A stretch of 64,000 nucleotides of DNA from Lactarius indigo (taxonomy: Eukaryota; Basidiomycota; Agaricomycetes; Russulales; Russulaceae): the NCBI GenBank assembly GCA_025766275.1, contig JAFKAC010000010.1, positions 1,240,001 to 1,304,000 of the forward strand, given 5' to 3'. Below the pieces are notes generated by a model. The model was given only the letters and a program-made list of their open reading frames with translations, was not told the DNA's origin and made no database searches. Each line of letters opens with the position of its first letter. Within the stretch, counting starts at the first letter, position 1. Made by a program: the position numbers and the translations under genes. Below are positions 33,934 to 46,367 of this stretch, one piece after another.

Positions 33934-35420
33934 ATGTTTCGTCTATCAATCCTACTTTGTTCTTCGGTGTTCTTCAGACAGGTGGGTGTTCAGCCTACCG
34001 TTTGTGTCCTCAAATCCTCTAGAGCCTAAACCTTCTGGTCGATAGGTCTTAGCTGCTACACTGCATCCTAGGAGCCCGGATCCTGTAGGGTGGACATCGT
34101 TTCGTTGCTTGGAGTAAGTTTCCCCCATGCTCTAATATATTTGGTTGAATGAATTTTTTTCTCGTTTGTAGAGACGGTGGTGGCCCTTATCATCTCCCAC
34201 TGCTCAACGGCGCCTCCTATGATGATCACGCGAATATGACCATAGAAAGTTGCGCTGCATTCTGCGATAGCCAGCCTGTGTCGTACCGCTTCATGGCCCT
34301 GACAGATGGGTCCCACTGCTGTACGTCCTCCTTGGGAGATGTGACATCGTGTTTCTAAATTAGATCTTCTTGTCTAGCTTGCGACAATTTCTTCGAGTAT
34401 ATCTTCCAGGGGGCAGCTAACCATGCATGCAGCAGCACGCCGTGCAGCGGCGATCCATCCGAGGTGGACTGTGGTGGCCCATCTGCAGCCAGTACCTATC
34501 AGAAGACCGACTTGACTTTCGTCATCCCGACCCGGGTCCCATCTGTTGAACTTTGGAAGAGCAAAGGTTGTTACAGGTTAGTGATTGTGATTTTTCACGT
34601 ACCCTCACTGCAGAGCTGATCGTGTTTCAGTGATTCGCCCAGCGCGCGTGCTCTGCACGCCAGGGTTGACGCTGGGGAGGTTACAGTGGAATCCTGTGTC
34701 TCCGCCTGCGAAGACCAACAACTCACACTTGCCGGCGTGGAGTTCGGACAGGAATGCTGTGCGTCTGTTTCACAGACTCAAATTTTCTGCGTAATTCACT
34801 TACGAATAAATGTTAGGGTGCGGTTCAGAGATTGAGAATGGTCAAACGTTTGTTGGAAACGATGATGGGATCAAACACGGCAATTTCCGGCCGTTCCCAG
34901 ACAACGCATACTGCAACATGCCTTGCCAAGGCGACCCCACCGAATTATGTGGCGGAGCAGGCAGGCTCAATGTGTACAAGTTTAAGGGAACATACCCTAT
35001 TGGAGCCTCTGTCGTGAAGAATGCCGGCGGGTGGAAATCTCATGGTTGTTACAGGTGCGGTTTCGTCTTTGTCAGTCCTGTCTCCCCAACTGGATGTTGA
35101 CTATTTCGAAGCGACTCAACGTCATCGCGCACCCTTGAGCGCCGTGTTGATCCAGGTAATGTGACTGTGGAAGCGTGTGTGAACACTTGTCAGTTACAGT
35201 CTTTCACGATCGCTGGTCTCGAGTTTGGTCAGGAATGCTGTACGTCTACCGGTCACTTGTGGTGCTATTGTTGGTACTGACTGACAGCTCGTGGATAGGG
35301 TGCGGTAATGAGATTCAGTCACCTGGCGTTTCCATTCCGAAGAGCTCCTGTAATAAAGCGTGCATTGGGGACAGCACGGAAGTTTGTGGTGGGCCCGACG
35401 CGTTGCAGATCTACTATTAA
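33934..35420 (+). CDS. Secreted protein with three WSC domains, array gene 1
   Basis: Eight exons. Exon 1 codes for the signal peptide MFRLSILLCSSVFFRQ. Domain 1 contains MTIESCAAFC, EC-S-C across an intron, and STPCSGDPSEVDCGG. Domain 2 (SKGCYS .. VESCVSACEDQ .. ECWCGSEI .. MPCQGDPTELCGG) and domain 3 (SHGCYS .. VEACVNTCQLQ .. ECWCGNEI .. CIGDSTEVCGGPDALQIYY) follow. WSC domains are cysteine-rich carbohydrate-binding modules found in fungal wall sensors and secreted enzymes. With no transmembrane segment or catalytic domain, the product is probably a secreted glycan-binding protein. A TATATAAA box lies at 33882-33889. The exon 7 acceptor is TTCGAAG rather than CAG/TAG. It lacks the NFT glycosylation site seen in most paralogues. 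It is closest to gene 5. Confidence 0.85.
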
Positions 35421-37048
35421 CGGTTACGCGATAGAATTTACAATTTTCACATTGTAGTTCTCTAAAGACTCCTTACGAGCCAAATTCAAAGATCCCGATG
35501 ACCCAATTTCTTCTTAACCTCTGTTACAAGGCCTCGGCATAATTTCCATCTGTGTCTGAGTACAGAGGTCGAAAATCCGGTATTTATCAATCAAGTGGCT
35601 CCAATAAAAACACCATCTTTCTGACCGAATATACTTACGGTCGGTTTTTACGGTCGCATGGGAAATGGTGATGATACGGTCATGAAATTGCGTGACAGTG
35701 TGCTTGACAGCACATCGGACACCTGTATCCGCGCATAGATTGCTCTCATCCACTGGGGGACCCCTTGAAAAATTACCCCCTAAAAATTATATCAAGAGAT
35801 AGATTAGAAACTTCACTGTTGTCCTAGGTAGCTAGCAAAGCTTCCGCTATATGATGTCCTTCGACTGTTGGACTGTCTCTCCATCATTGCGCACAACTTA
35901 TGATCAGGTTGGCACAACATGGACCATGCCGAACGGCTAGTGCTCCTTTCTATATTCGTTATTTTGAAGGAGTAGCAAATATCGTGCCTTGGTTCCGGCC
36001 TGAGCTCAAAGTACCGGAAGCGTTGGGGACCGGGAACCGGGAACCAGGCATATGCTCCAGGCGGTCAGGTGACTCATTTCGGTTCAGCGCGGCCGCGCCA
36101 GCTGTGCAATCATGATACCCTGGCGATCCAAGAGTCATAGCCCCATATCTCATCCTGGAATGTTTCAGAACTAAGTTATGGTATTCTTGCCTCAGTACTT
36201 TCCCCCCCCCTTCTAACTTCCGCTACGGGTAGAACAGCTCGTGAAAGTGAAGGATCTGCTTTGACTCGGATCGATCTAGGACTGAGCTGCCGAGTTCGTG
36301 CTCTGCTGACCGGACACAGTAATTTCCACAAATGCAGAGGAAAGTGGGGACAATATGAGGCTGCAGGGAGATGGACTACAGGGCGGTACGAACTCAGAAC
36401 TACATAACGCCTTCACCTTGATTCAGTTCGCCCAGAACATATAATAAGAGGACGATGGAAAAGAAGGTGGCCGAATGGCGGGGACTCAGGGCGTTCTCAT
36501 GCCATTGCTAGTTGTCCCAGGGGCGTTCCTTTATATGGGTAATTATGGGAGGTTCTACCTATGTATATGCGGCTTCTTCTTGGGGTTAGCCAGCCATACA
36601 GCGGGAAAGTCCGGAAGAAAATCCTAACCCTCTGCTATGGCTGCCTAGAACGAGAGAGGCTTATGACAATTGTACTTAGTAAACATTGGACGGCAATCGG
36701 CTAGATACTGGGTGATTCGGTATGCCATCTGCTGGGACTAGTTAGCTGGATGGTAACTTTGCTGCTTTAACTCGCATACAGTGCCTCTGTCGACCCCGAC
36801 TCCTGGATCACGCCTGATTCGATCTTTTCTTCTCCGGAAGAGTGGACTTGTTACTAGCCAATCAGTACTGGTGTTACTCCGCAGACGGCGTGTGTGAAGG
36901 ACACCGTTCTAGAATGTGTCTTCGTTCGGCCATCTGACAGCTTCCGGCGGCATTACTGTGGATCCGGTTTTTCTGCAAGATCAGGCACCCGAGGCGCACT
37001 TCGTTATATTTGCGGGCCTTCACACTGTTGCCTGACGGGTAACATGAT
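35421..37048. other. Spacer between WSC genes 1 and 2
   Basis: No gene seen. A block at about 36,541-36,602 (gggaggttct .. gcttcttcttggggttagc) is homologous to about 60,997-61,040 before gene 9, and more weakly to about 54,545. Confidence 0.55.
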
Positions 37049-37061
37049 CGCAGTTAAAGCG
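37049..37061. promoter_or_regulatory. Upstream palindrome-like element, WSC gene 2
   Basis: CGCAGTTAAAGCG, degenerate in one arm, 189 bp before the ATG and preceded by the shared aacatgat context. Confidence 0.5.
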
Positions 37062-37237
37062 CCTTGCCCCATACTAGAGTATAATGAGTCACTAAATGTA
37101 CCTGGGCTCTTTTTCCAAGACCACTTAATCCCCGACCGTCATGTCTTCGAGGCCCATGAAACGTGATTCTCAATTACGGACTGTGACCACTCTTAAAGAG
37201 CGTAGTGATTCCTTGGAGCGACTTTTGAGACTTTGCC

Positions 37238-38730
37238 ATGTATCGTCCGTCGTTCTTCGCCTTGGTGTCCGTATTTTCTATACAGGTAGGCTCACTGTCT
37301 TCAGTTTTTGACGTCGGAAAAATCCTCAGAGCTTAAATATCTATTCAATAGGTCCTCGCCGCTTCGGTGCGTCCCAGAAGCTTAGCCCCCCCAGGGTGGT
37401 CGACTTTTATCTGCCTACAGTAAGTTTTCGTTCTGGCACCAGAAATGAGTGGTCGGATGAATCCTCTTCTTCCTTCAGAGACAATCGTGACATTGGTCTC
37501 CCACTTCTCACCGGCGCCGGCTATGCTGACCCGGCGGGTATGACGATAGAAAAATGTGCCACCTTCTGCGAAAGCCAGAGCGTGCCATATAGATTCATGG
37601 GTATCACAGATGGTTTTCAGTGCTGTACGTCCACTTCAAAAGAGTTGGGATCGACATCGCTAACAAACTTAGCATGTGACAATTTCTTCGAGCATATTTT
37701 TGAGAGCGAAGCCGACTTTTATTGCAACGCGCCGTGCCCCGGCAACCCATCAGAGGTAGGTGGCTGTGGTGGAAAAGTAAATTCGCAGCAGATGGCCAGT
37801 ACCTATTACAATCCCAATACAAACTTCATCGTCCCTGCCCTGGTTCCGTCTGTTGGTTTGTGGAACGGCCTTGGTTGTTACAAGTAAGTGGGTGTCACTT
37901 ATCCCAATGGGAAGCGCTAATCATGTTTCAGTGATTCAGTCAGCGCCCGTGCTCTTCAGGTCAGGGTTGAGGCTGGAAACACCACAGTAACATCCTGTGT
38001 CGCTGCCTGCCAAGCCCAGGGATTCTCGCTTGCAGGAGTAGAATTCGGGAGAGAATGTTGTATGTCCGTTTCTCCGGCTTCGATCCCAATTGTATGATTG
38101 ACGATCGTTAGGGTGTGGATCGCAGCTTCAGCACGGTTCGGCGTTCTATACTAATGATAATGGGATTGATACAACCAATTCCAATCACCGGGAATTCCCG
38201 GACGAAAAGCTCTGCACTATGGGTTGCCAAGGCGACCCCAGACAATTATGTGGCGGACCGGCATTGCTCAATCTATACAATTTTACGGGGGCGTATCCCA
38301 TCGGAGCCTCTGTTGTGACAGCTGCCGGCGGGTGGACCTCACGAGGCTGCTATAGGTACGGCCCGGCCTTATCAGCTTTGTCTGAATGAGCGCTGATTGA
38401 CTCGGAAGTGACTCAACTTCCTCACGCACGCTTGAGCGCCGCATTGATGCAGGGAACGTGACGGTGGAATCGTGTGTGAGCGCATGCCAGTCACAGTCGT
38501 TCACGATTGCCGGTCTCGAATACGCCAGGGAATGCTGTAAGTCTACCGTTCTCTATTCGTGACAGGACGGGTAGCGCTGACTGATGACTGGTACTCGCGT
38601 GTGATCAGGGTGCGGTAATGAGATCAGGACGCCGGGGGTCCCCATTTCACAGAGTGCATGTAACCAAGCTTGTATTGGGGACAATACGGTAGTCTGTGGT
38701 GGGCCTAATGCATTGCAGCTGTACAACTAA
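37238..38730 (+). CDS. Secreted protein with three WSC domains, array gene 2
   Basis: Signal peptide MYRPSFFALVSVFSIQ on exon 1; exon 2 encodes VLAASVRPRSLAPPGWS. Domain 1: MTIEKCATFCESQ, FQC-S-C, CNAPCPGNPSEVGGCGG. Domain 2: GLGCYNDSVSARALQ, VTSCVAACQAQ, ECWCGSQL, TMGCQGDPRQLCGG. Domain 3: RGCYSDSTSSRTLE, VESCVSACQSQ, ECWCGNEI, CIGDNTVVCGGPNALQLYN. Stop TAA. All splice sites are GT..AG and the frame is unbroken. The TATA position has decayed to ttaaag near 37193, so expression may be weaker than for its neighbours. Genes 2, 3, 6, 8 and part of 9 share the PxGM-TIEKC form of domain 1. Confidence 0.84.
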
Positions 38731-40630
38731 TGCGTTGCGTAATGTGGTTCACTGTCTATGCTTCTGTAGTCTGATCCACTGGGCTAACTGTCGTTCTTAT
38801 TATGTGCCGTAAATAATGAAATTTCGTAATCTTCAAGCTGGTACAAGCAGGGCGCGAGTCACGTCCAGATCATCACCAAAGGTTTACACCGCGCAAAACT
38901 TCGTTGATTCGCTCCAAAAGGGTTATTTATGAGCAATTTGGTACCATAGGACATTGGCCCAATTGGGTAGTTTCGATACTAAATACGGTAATTTTTTGGC
39001 AGGCGTAGTCCCAAAACATTCATATGCGGTAGTGCTTCCGGGATGGGAAACCCTCAGCATATAGAACCCCCACTGGCAGAGGTCGCCCCTTGATCTTAGA
39101 AACGCTAGAGTTGTGCAACGTCTTGTTTGAGCTGGTACTTGTGCCATCACTAGCACTTTCTCTTGGACTCCTTCGCTCTGTCTCCGCCACGGTTAAGTCA
39201 CTTTGGCTCCCATAAATCACACTTCGAGTGCCCTTCCCCCCCACTTTTATTTCGACTACGTTCCTCTATTCCTGAGGGTCTGGATAGTCGACCTATTCGC
39301 TGTAGCTGCGGGCGTACCAAGCACATGCTAATGGGGAGGCGGAGAAGGAGGTGGAGACCGGTAGGAGGACAGCAGAAGAGCGGCGGGACCAGATCCAGAG
39401 GCCATTGACTCGGACGATCAGAATTTTGGCTCCGGGCTTAGTCGCTAGTCTACTCGTGTCGCTGCGGCGCAGATCCTCAAGGCACTGTAACGGATCATGA
39501 GACAGTTGAGTAGCTTGGAAGCGTCGGACGAGGGTTCTGTAAATATGGATACAGTCCCCCTCTATAAAAGATAGTCATCAGTGCTCTCGCTCCTCTGCTC
39601 CCGCTGAGCGATTCTAAGCCTCAAAAGGTGTCTCGCATAGACTCGCATTCCCCCCCCCCTGCCCCCAACTCTCGCAGTGCTTGGTATCCCCCTTGTACTT
39701 CCTTCTTGAAACAGTTGTCGACGTTATCTTGTCTTTCTTCACTCTGAGTCAAAACTCGCCATGGTGTACTCGCTACAGGATGGGAGAATGGAAAGAGGGT
39801 ACAAGGCGCAAAACAGGGTTAGATGGACAGTCCTGCAGCGGTATGGGGTGGCTAACGGCGAAGGTATATCCTTCGGAACTCTCTAGGGTCTTTTTCTGCT
39901 GACCCGACACAGCCCAAGAAACTTCCCCCAATGCACAGAGAAAAGCAATGACAGTATGACTCCGAGATGAGATCGATGAGATCGCGCGACGGTGACAACA
40001 CAAGTGCAAACACCACCTTATTTGCGCTTTGAAGTTCCACCGGACCGGGAAGTTCACACTCATATGACAATGCAAGCCAGCGTCGCACCGCGAAATCACT
40101 TTTGGTTCGCAACTTGTGGGAAGCCCTGCTGTGCTACTGTACCCATATGCTTTGCACTCTTGAAGACGAGAAGATGGCGTCAAAACCCACGCTGGACACC
40201 TCGCTCTCATGTCACCTGGCAGCGGGGATCAGAGACCTGTAGTACGCATGCGTCCTGGGACCTGGGGACCTTTTCGAGGTTGGTCGGATAATAGCTTGAT
40301 ATTGAATGATTACAAAAATAATCTGCAAGAACTAACTTACTTGGCTAGATGATACTGTAGTCACCACATACTGTACCTAGATGTCGACTTGGACGCCGCG
40401 ATCGTTCCTGATTTTTTCATTTCAGGTCGAGTCGATCCGGCACTTAGACTATCTATTCTAAAGGACTTCAGTTGGGCACTGTGAAAATGCAGCTCTACAA
40501 AGACAACTATCCGAGTGTCTTGATCGATTTGCTGCCAGTCACAGCTGCGAGAGACGTTCTTCAGGATATAGTTCCCAGGGCACGCTGTAGATTGACTTGC
40601 ATTCACACCGGTACCTGGAGGTGACATGCC
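38731..40630. other. Spacer between WSC genes 2 and 3
   Basis: No gene seen. Block at about 40,080-40,190 (cgcaccgcgaaatcacttttg) is repeated, diverged, at about 51,063 and 57,831 in the spacers before genes 6 and 8. Confidence 0.55.
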
Positions 40631-40643
40631 CGCATTCAAAGCG
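40631..40643. promoter_or_regulatory. Upstream palindrome-like element, WSC gene 3
   Basis: CGCATTCAAAGCG, 200 bp before the ATG. Confidence 0.5.
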
Positions 40644-40830
40644 CAGTACGTACGTACATACTGCAGTATAACCGCATAGAATGTAAGGGGCACAAACCGT
40701 ACATTCGCCCTAATGGCCACTCAATACCCGCCATCTTCTCACCGCTATGTCTTCGATAGCCATGAAACATGTTTCAATTACGATATAAAGAGAGTGGAGT
40801 AGATGCATTCGATCTAGCCAAGACACTGCC

Positions 40831-42327
40831 ATGCATACTCTGTCATCCCTATCCTTGGCGTCCGTGTTTTTGGTACAGGTAGGTGCACCACCTTCGGCTT
40901 TCGTCCTCAGAATAGCTCCTAGAGCCTAAGTTGCTGGTTAACAGGTCCTCGCCGCTTCGGTGCACCCCAGGGGGTTAGCCCCCCCAGGGTGGGAGAGTTT
41001 TATCTGTTTAATGTGAGTTTTCGTCGGCACCAGAAATATTTGGCTGAGCAAATCTTTTTCTTGCTTCAGAGATTCTCGTACTACACTTGGTCTCCCACTG
41101 CTTACTGGCGCTGTATTTGCCGACACGACGGGTATGACGATAGAAAAGTGTGCCGACTTCTGCGATAGCCGGGCAGTTCCATACCGCTTTATGGGCATCA
41201 CAGACGGTTCTGTGTGCTGTATGTCCACTGCAAGAGAGATTGCATTGACTTTGCTAACGTAACATACCAGCGTGCGATAATTACTTCGAGTCTATTTTCG
41301 AGAGCGTCGGCGAGTCTTCTTGCAACACGCCCTGCCCTGGCAACCCATTGGAGGTAGGTGGCTGTGGTGGCAAGGAACTTAACAACCCGGTGGCCAGCAC
41401 CTATCGAAAAATCAACGCTACCATTCCGGCCCTGGTCCCATCTGTCGGGTTGTGGAATGGGCTTGGTTGTTACAAGTAAATGAATGAACACTTATTCCGA
41501 TGGAAACACTGATTATGTTTCAGTGACTCGGTCAGCGCGCGCGCTCTTCAGGAAAGGATTGAAGCTGGGAATACCACAGTAGAATCTTGTGTCGCTGCCT
41601 GCCAGGCCCAAGGGTTCGCGCTTGCTGGCTTAGAATTCGGGAAAGAATGTTGTGGGTCCAGTTCTAGTGTTTGTGTTTCGGTGTTAGTATGCACTGACAA
41701 TCGGTAGGGTGTGGCCCAGAACTTCAGCATGGTTCAAGGAACTCTGGGAACGATAATGGAATTGATGAGACTAATCCCAATCACCGGATAGACCCAAACG
41801 CACTGAACTGTGACATGGGTTGCCAGGGCGACTTCACAGAATCATGTGGCGGACCGGACCGGCTCAGTCTGTACAACTTTACGGGGACGTATCCTGTCGG
41901 AGCCTCTGTCGTGGCAGCTGCTGGCGGGTGGACCTCACGAGGCTGCTATAGGTATGGTTTGGCCTCCATCAGCTCTGTCTGAATGAGCGCTGATTGCCTC
42001 GGAAGCGACTCGCCGTCCATGCGCGCGCTCGAGCGGCGTGTTGATGCAGGGAATGTGACAGTAGAATCATGCGTGAGCGCATGCCAGTCACAGTCGTTCA
42101 CGATTGCCGGTCTCGAATACGCCCAGGAATGCTGTAGGTCTACTAATCTCTATTCGTGACGGGACGAGTAGCGCTGACTGACGACTGGTGTTCGCGTGTG
42201 ATCAGGGTGTGGTAATGAAATCATGCCGCCTCGTGGCCCAACTTCACAGAGTACATGTAACCAAGCATGTGTTGGGGATAGTACGGAAGTCTGTGGTGGA
42301 CCCAATGCATTGCAGGTGTACTTCTAG
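40831..42327 (+). CDS. Secreted protein with three WSC domains, array gene 3
   Basis: Signal peptide MHTLSSLSLASVFLVQ. Domain 1 has TTGMTIEKCADFC, VC-S-C split by the intron, and CNTPCPGNPLEVGGCGG. It is a few residues shorter before the domain boundary (ATIPALVPSVGLW). Domain 2: NDSVSARALQERIEAG, VESCVAACQAQGFALAG, ECWCGPEL, DMGCQGDFTESCGGPDRL. Domain 3: SDSPSMRALERRVDAG, ECWCGNEI, CVGDSTEVCGGPNALQVYF, stop TAG. The frame is intact through all eight exons. A gatataaag box lies about 45-50 bp before the ATG. Confidence 0.84.
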
Positions 42328-44198
42328 CTATTAGTGTTGTACACGATTTCTGTTCCTACTCCAATAGTTCGTTGGGTCAACTGTTCCTGTTATACTATAA
42401 AAATGATGAAATCCCGCGCCGTTAGGGCACGTCATTTCACCAGAAACATGAAACAGGCCAAACTTTTCTGCATCACTCCAGAATATCTGCGAACATGGCA
42501 CCTGCTTGTAATTTGGCCGCCTCAGTTGACACTTGCTCAATCGGGTAGCCGCAATACTATGTACGGAAATTATAGTAAGTCGCAGTCGTACGCATATGCT
42601 CGGACAAGGGTTTCTAGCTTGCGGCAATATATTATACCCGCAACAATCGAGCTCCCTGAATGTCTTCTGATTTATTTCGCTTTCACCTCGCTATATGCTT
42701 GTATTAACCTCTGTCTGCGGCATCTAAGTCGTGGAAGGAAGCGTAGCAGAGGAAGAGATGGAGCAGGGAGGATGATGGAGAATAAGTATGGACGATGTAG
42801 TGGTCAATGAATAGCCGGGAGAGGCACTGAAGATGGACCGGAAGGCAGCAAGGGATGGTCTAGGGTCGGATATCACCACCTCACCTCGGTCGGAATTCCC
42901 ATCCTCGGGCCGATGCTCAGGCCGGTATCATGGGGCCAATACTGAGGCCTATGAATTCCTAACCCATGCGTATCGTGACATCGCGCCACGAGCAGAGCCC
43001 CAAGGCACTCGCGAGCAAAGAGGCGGTCAAATAATAACTTAGAAACGTCATATTCGGATACGCCCTGTGCTCTAAGAGATAGCCATCAGTGCTCTGATTC
43101 CCCCAAGGATTCCCTTGCGGCCGCAGTTCTAGGTGTCTATAAGTGTCTTGTGTGGTTTCTCGCTGGTGCCTCCAGCCTAGATAGTTGTTAACACAATCTT
43201 GTCCTGTCAAACTCGAATTCGTCTTTGCGTACCCGTACTAGTTACAGGATTATAGCGGCAAGAAATCAGAGGCGCAGGACATGGGTGCGTGGAGACCCCA
43301 GTTGGAGAAACGGCCTTGCAGTGATGTGGGGGCATGGGGGATGACTGGGGATAGATCCTGCGGGGGTGATGCATGTGATGTTCCGAAGTGATGATCGCAA
43401 ATTTAGCACATCATCACGCCTGCTAAACGCAACGTACTGTGAACATGAAGGAAGGGAATAACTTTTTTTTTTTGCTTCTGCTGCAAGCAACTCGCTCGCG
43501 CACGTGCGTACTAAAGTCGAGAATCTATGGCGATCGACAGAAGAATTCTAGGGTTTGTATCCTGCTGACCCGATACGACGATGTTCCGCTGATGCATGGA
43601 GAAAAGGGGGTAATAGTACGAGTCGCAGACGAATTCGCGTGGCGATTAGTTGACAGCACACGCGCAAACATATCCTCTCCTGTGATACAGTATGTGACAG
43701 ACAAAGTTTAGGCAGCAGCAGCACCACTCGGCTCTCACCTCGCTATTGGCATGGGAAACAGTTCTGCTGGGTCGTGACCAGGTGACCGTTAGAGGCTCGG
43801 TTGCTGGATATCGTAACTCGAACTTCTTCTTTTCGTCGGAGAAAACTGGCAGCGAACAAGGATACTGTATCGGGATCATAGTAGTCACTAAAAGAGGACT
43901 TGGGACGCCCACGTGACGGTGCCATTCTCGCGTCACGAAATTCACGTTTTACTCGACAACCGTGCGAAACTCTACACTGGCAGTAGCTGCTTTGGCGTTC
44001 TTCTCCGAGTCAAAAGTGGTAATATGCGGAATACGCGCCGGGAGTTGTTCGTACGTTGCTCTCTTATCAACTTCTTTGACTTTTTTTTTGAACCGTACTA
44101 CTTCTTTTTTCTTCCTGAGTGCCCTTGTGAGTGCCAGTGACGAGAGAGTAGCAGGCCTCCTGGGGTGGCCGATATCAGCTTGATGTTAGATGGTTAAA
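42328..44198. other. Spacer between WSC genes 3 and 4, left part
   Basis: No gene seen. About 43,420-43,530 (gtgaacatgaaggaaggga .. cacgtgcg) is homologous to about 57,500-57,610 in the spacer before gene 8. Confidence 0.55.
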
Positions 44199-44338
44199 CA
44201 TCAGGAAAAACCTACTTTGCTAATTCGAGATAATTTGAGATAATTTCCATATTGAGTAAGAATTACTGACATCTTAGTGACAGCTAGCGTTCGCTAGTCC
44301 TAATTATCTCAAATTAGCAAAGTAGGTTTTTCCTGATG
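44199..44338. mobile_element. 140-bp MITE with 37-bp nearly perfect terminal inverted repeats
   Basis: The left end CATCAGGAAAAACCTACTTT.. recurs as its reverse complement at the right end; 37 bp match with one mismatch. Inside the left arm the 10-mer gagataattt is duplicated. The flanks (gttaaa / aatacg) do not show a clear target duplication. It has no coding capacity and is not present in the other spacers, so it inserted after the array formed. Confidence 0.75.
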
Positions 44339-44663
44339 AATACGATCATCCGCAAGGACCACTTTCGGATAGAAGCCGTGTATCGTGCCTAAATATCGAC
44401 CTGAAGGTCCTGAACGCTGGTATTGTTCCTGGTGGGCCTTTGTTTCACTTCAGTCGAGTCGTCTCGCTACTTTGACTACCCGCTTTAAAAAGCACGGTGA
44501 GAACGTATCCTTCCAGAGTACAAGCACGAACCGCAAAAACCCAGAGTGTCCATAATTGGTCTACTGATTGTCTCTGGAGGTTAAGACATTCCCCCTGGTG
44601 TTCCCCTCGATTAAGTCCCCAAGGCACGCTGGACGTCACAATGGTGCCTGACAGCGACATGAT

Positions 44664-44676
44664 TGCATTTGAAGCG
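44664..44676. promoter_or_regulatory. Upstream palindrome-like element, WSC gene 4
   Basis: TGCATTTGAAGCG, 185 bp before the ATG. Confidence 0.5.
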
Positions 44677-44848
44677 CAACAATTTTCCGCATAGAATGCG
44701 AAGTACACTGACTGTACATGAACTCGTTTGTCCTAATGTCCACTCAATGTCCACCATCTTCCCACCGTCATCTCCTCGACATCTATGGAACGTGACTTTC
44801 ATTTATAAACAGTGAGGAGATACATTTCGACCCGGCCAAGACATTGCC

Positions 44849-46367
44849 ATGCATAGTCTGTCGTTCCTCGCCTTGGCATCCGTGTTTTCGGCACAGGTTG
44901 GTGCAGTGTCTTCGATTTTCCCTTCAGAAATGCTTTAGAGCCTGAACCTCCTGATCGGAACAGGTCCTTGCTGCCTCGGTGCATTCCACGAGGAGTTCGG
45001 GTCCTCCAGGGTGGGCGAGTCTTTACTGCATAGAGTGAGCTGTCCCCTGGGTACCGGAAACCTTTGGCTGAGTAAATTCCGTTCATTCTTTATAGAGACA
45101 ATCGTTACTCCATTGGTGTCCCACTGCTCACCGGCGCAGGCTATGCCGATCCGGCTGGGATGACAATAGAAAAATGTGCGGCCTTCTGTGATAGCCAGTC
45201 AGTGCCATATCGATTTATGGGCCTGACAGATGGCTTTCAGTGTAGTACGTCCTCAGCGCAAGACAAGACATTGCCTTTGTTAACTGAAATTCCTTGACAT
45301 AGCATGCGATAATTTCTTCGAATATATTTTCGAGACCTGGGGCAATAATGCCCAGGCATACCCGTGCAATACACCATGCCCCGGCGATCCACATGAGAAA
45401 TTCGGCTGCGGTGGCCCGTATCTTGCCAGTGCCTACCAAAAAATTAATTCATCATTCATTATCCCGACCTTTGTCTCATCTGTTGGTTTGTGGAATGGCC
45501 TTGGTTGTTACAGGTCAGTGAACGCACACCTACCCTGATTTCAGCGCTGATCATGTTTCAGTGACTCTGTCGGCGCTCGTGCCCTTCAGGTCATGGTGGA
45601 TGCTGGGAATACCACGGTGGAATCCTGTGTCGCCGCCTGCCAGGCCCAGGGTTTCTCTCTTGCCGGCGTAGAGTTTGGGAGGGAATGCTGTGCGTCTGTT
45701 TCTCGATCTCGGACTCTTGCGGCATGCATTGACAATTGTTAGGGTGTGGATCAGAGCTTCAGCACGGTTCCAGGTTCATAACGAACGATAACTATGATGG
45801 GATCCAATACGGCGTTTACCGGCGAAGTCCAGATGAACCGTCTTGCATCATGGGCTGTCAAGGAGACCCTAGTGAATCGTGTGGCGGAGCGGACCGGCTC
45901 ATTCTGTACAATTTTACAGGAACATATCCTCTTGGGGCCTCCGTCGTAGCTGCTGTAAACGGTTGGACATCCCGAGGTTGTTACAGGTATGACGCCATTG
46001 CTGAACCTATCTGTCCGTCTGGACTTGAACGCTGATCGACTCGAAAGCGACTCGACGTCGTCACGTACGCTTGAGCGCCGTGTTGATGCAGGGAACGTGA
46101 CAGTGGAATCGTGTGTGAGCGCGTGTCAGTCACAGTCGTTCGCAATCGCTGGCCTCGAGTACGCTCAAGAATGCTGTGGGTCTATTAATCTTCTTCGTGA
46201 CTTAATGGCTAGCGCTGACTGGCGATTTGTGCTCGTACACGTTAGGGTGCGGTAATGAGATCAAGTCTCCTGGGGTCCCCACTTCACAGAGTGCATGTAG
46301 CCAAGCGTGTATTGGGGACGATACGGAAGTCTGCGGTGGGCCTAACGCGCTGCAGGTGTACTTCTAG
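44849..46367 (+). CDS. Secreted protein with three WSC domains, array gene 4
   Basis: Signal peptide MHSLSFLALASVFSAQ; exon 2 encodes VLAASVHSTRSSGPPGW. In domain 1 the split motif reads QC-T-C instead of QC-S-C. A loop insertion (ETWGNNAQAYPC) precedes NTPCPGDPHEKFGCGG. Domain 2: YSDSVGARALQ, VESCVAACQAQ, ECWCGSELQHGSRFITND, IMGCQGDPSESCGGADRL. Domain 3: YSDSTSSRTLE, VESCVSACQSQSFAIAG, ECWCGNEI, CIGDDTEVCGGPNALQVYF, stop TAG. TATA-like tttataaac about 45 bp before the ATG. Intact. Confidence 0.84.

Noticed and set aside
42334..42810. 158-codon plus-strand ORF in the spacer after WSC gene 3
   Set aside because: No signature, and the homologous spacers do not keep the frame open.
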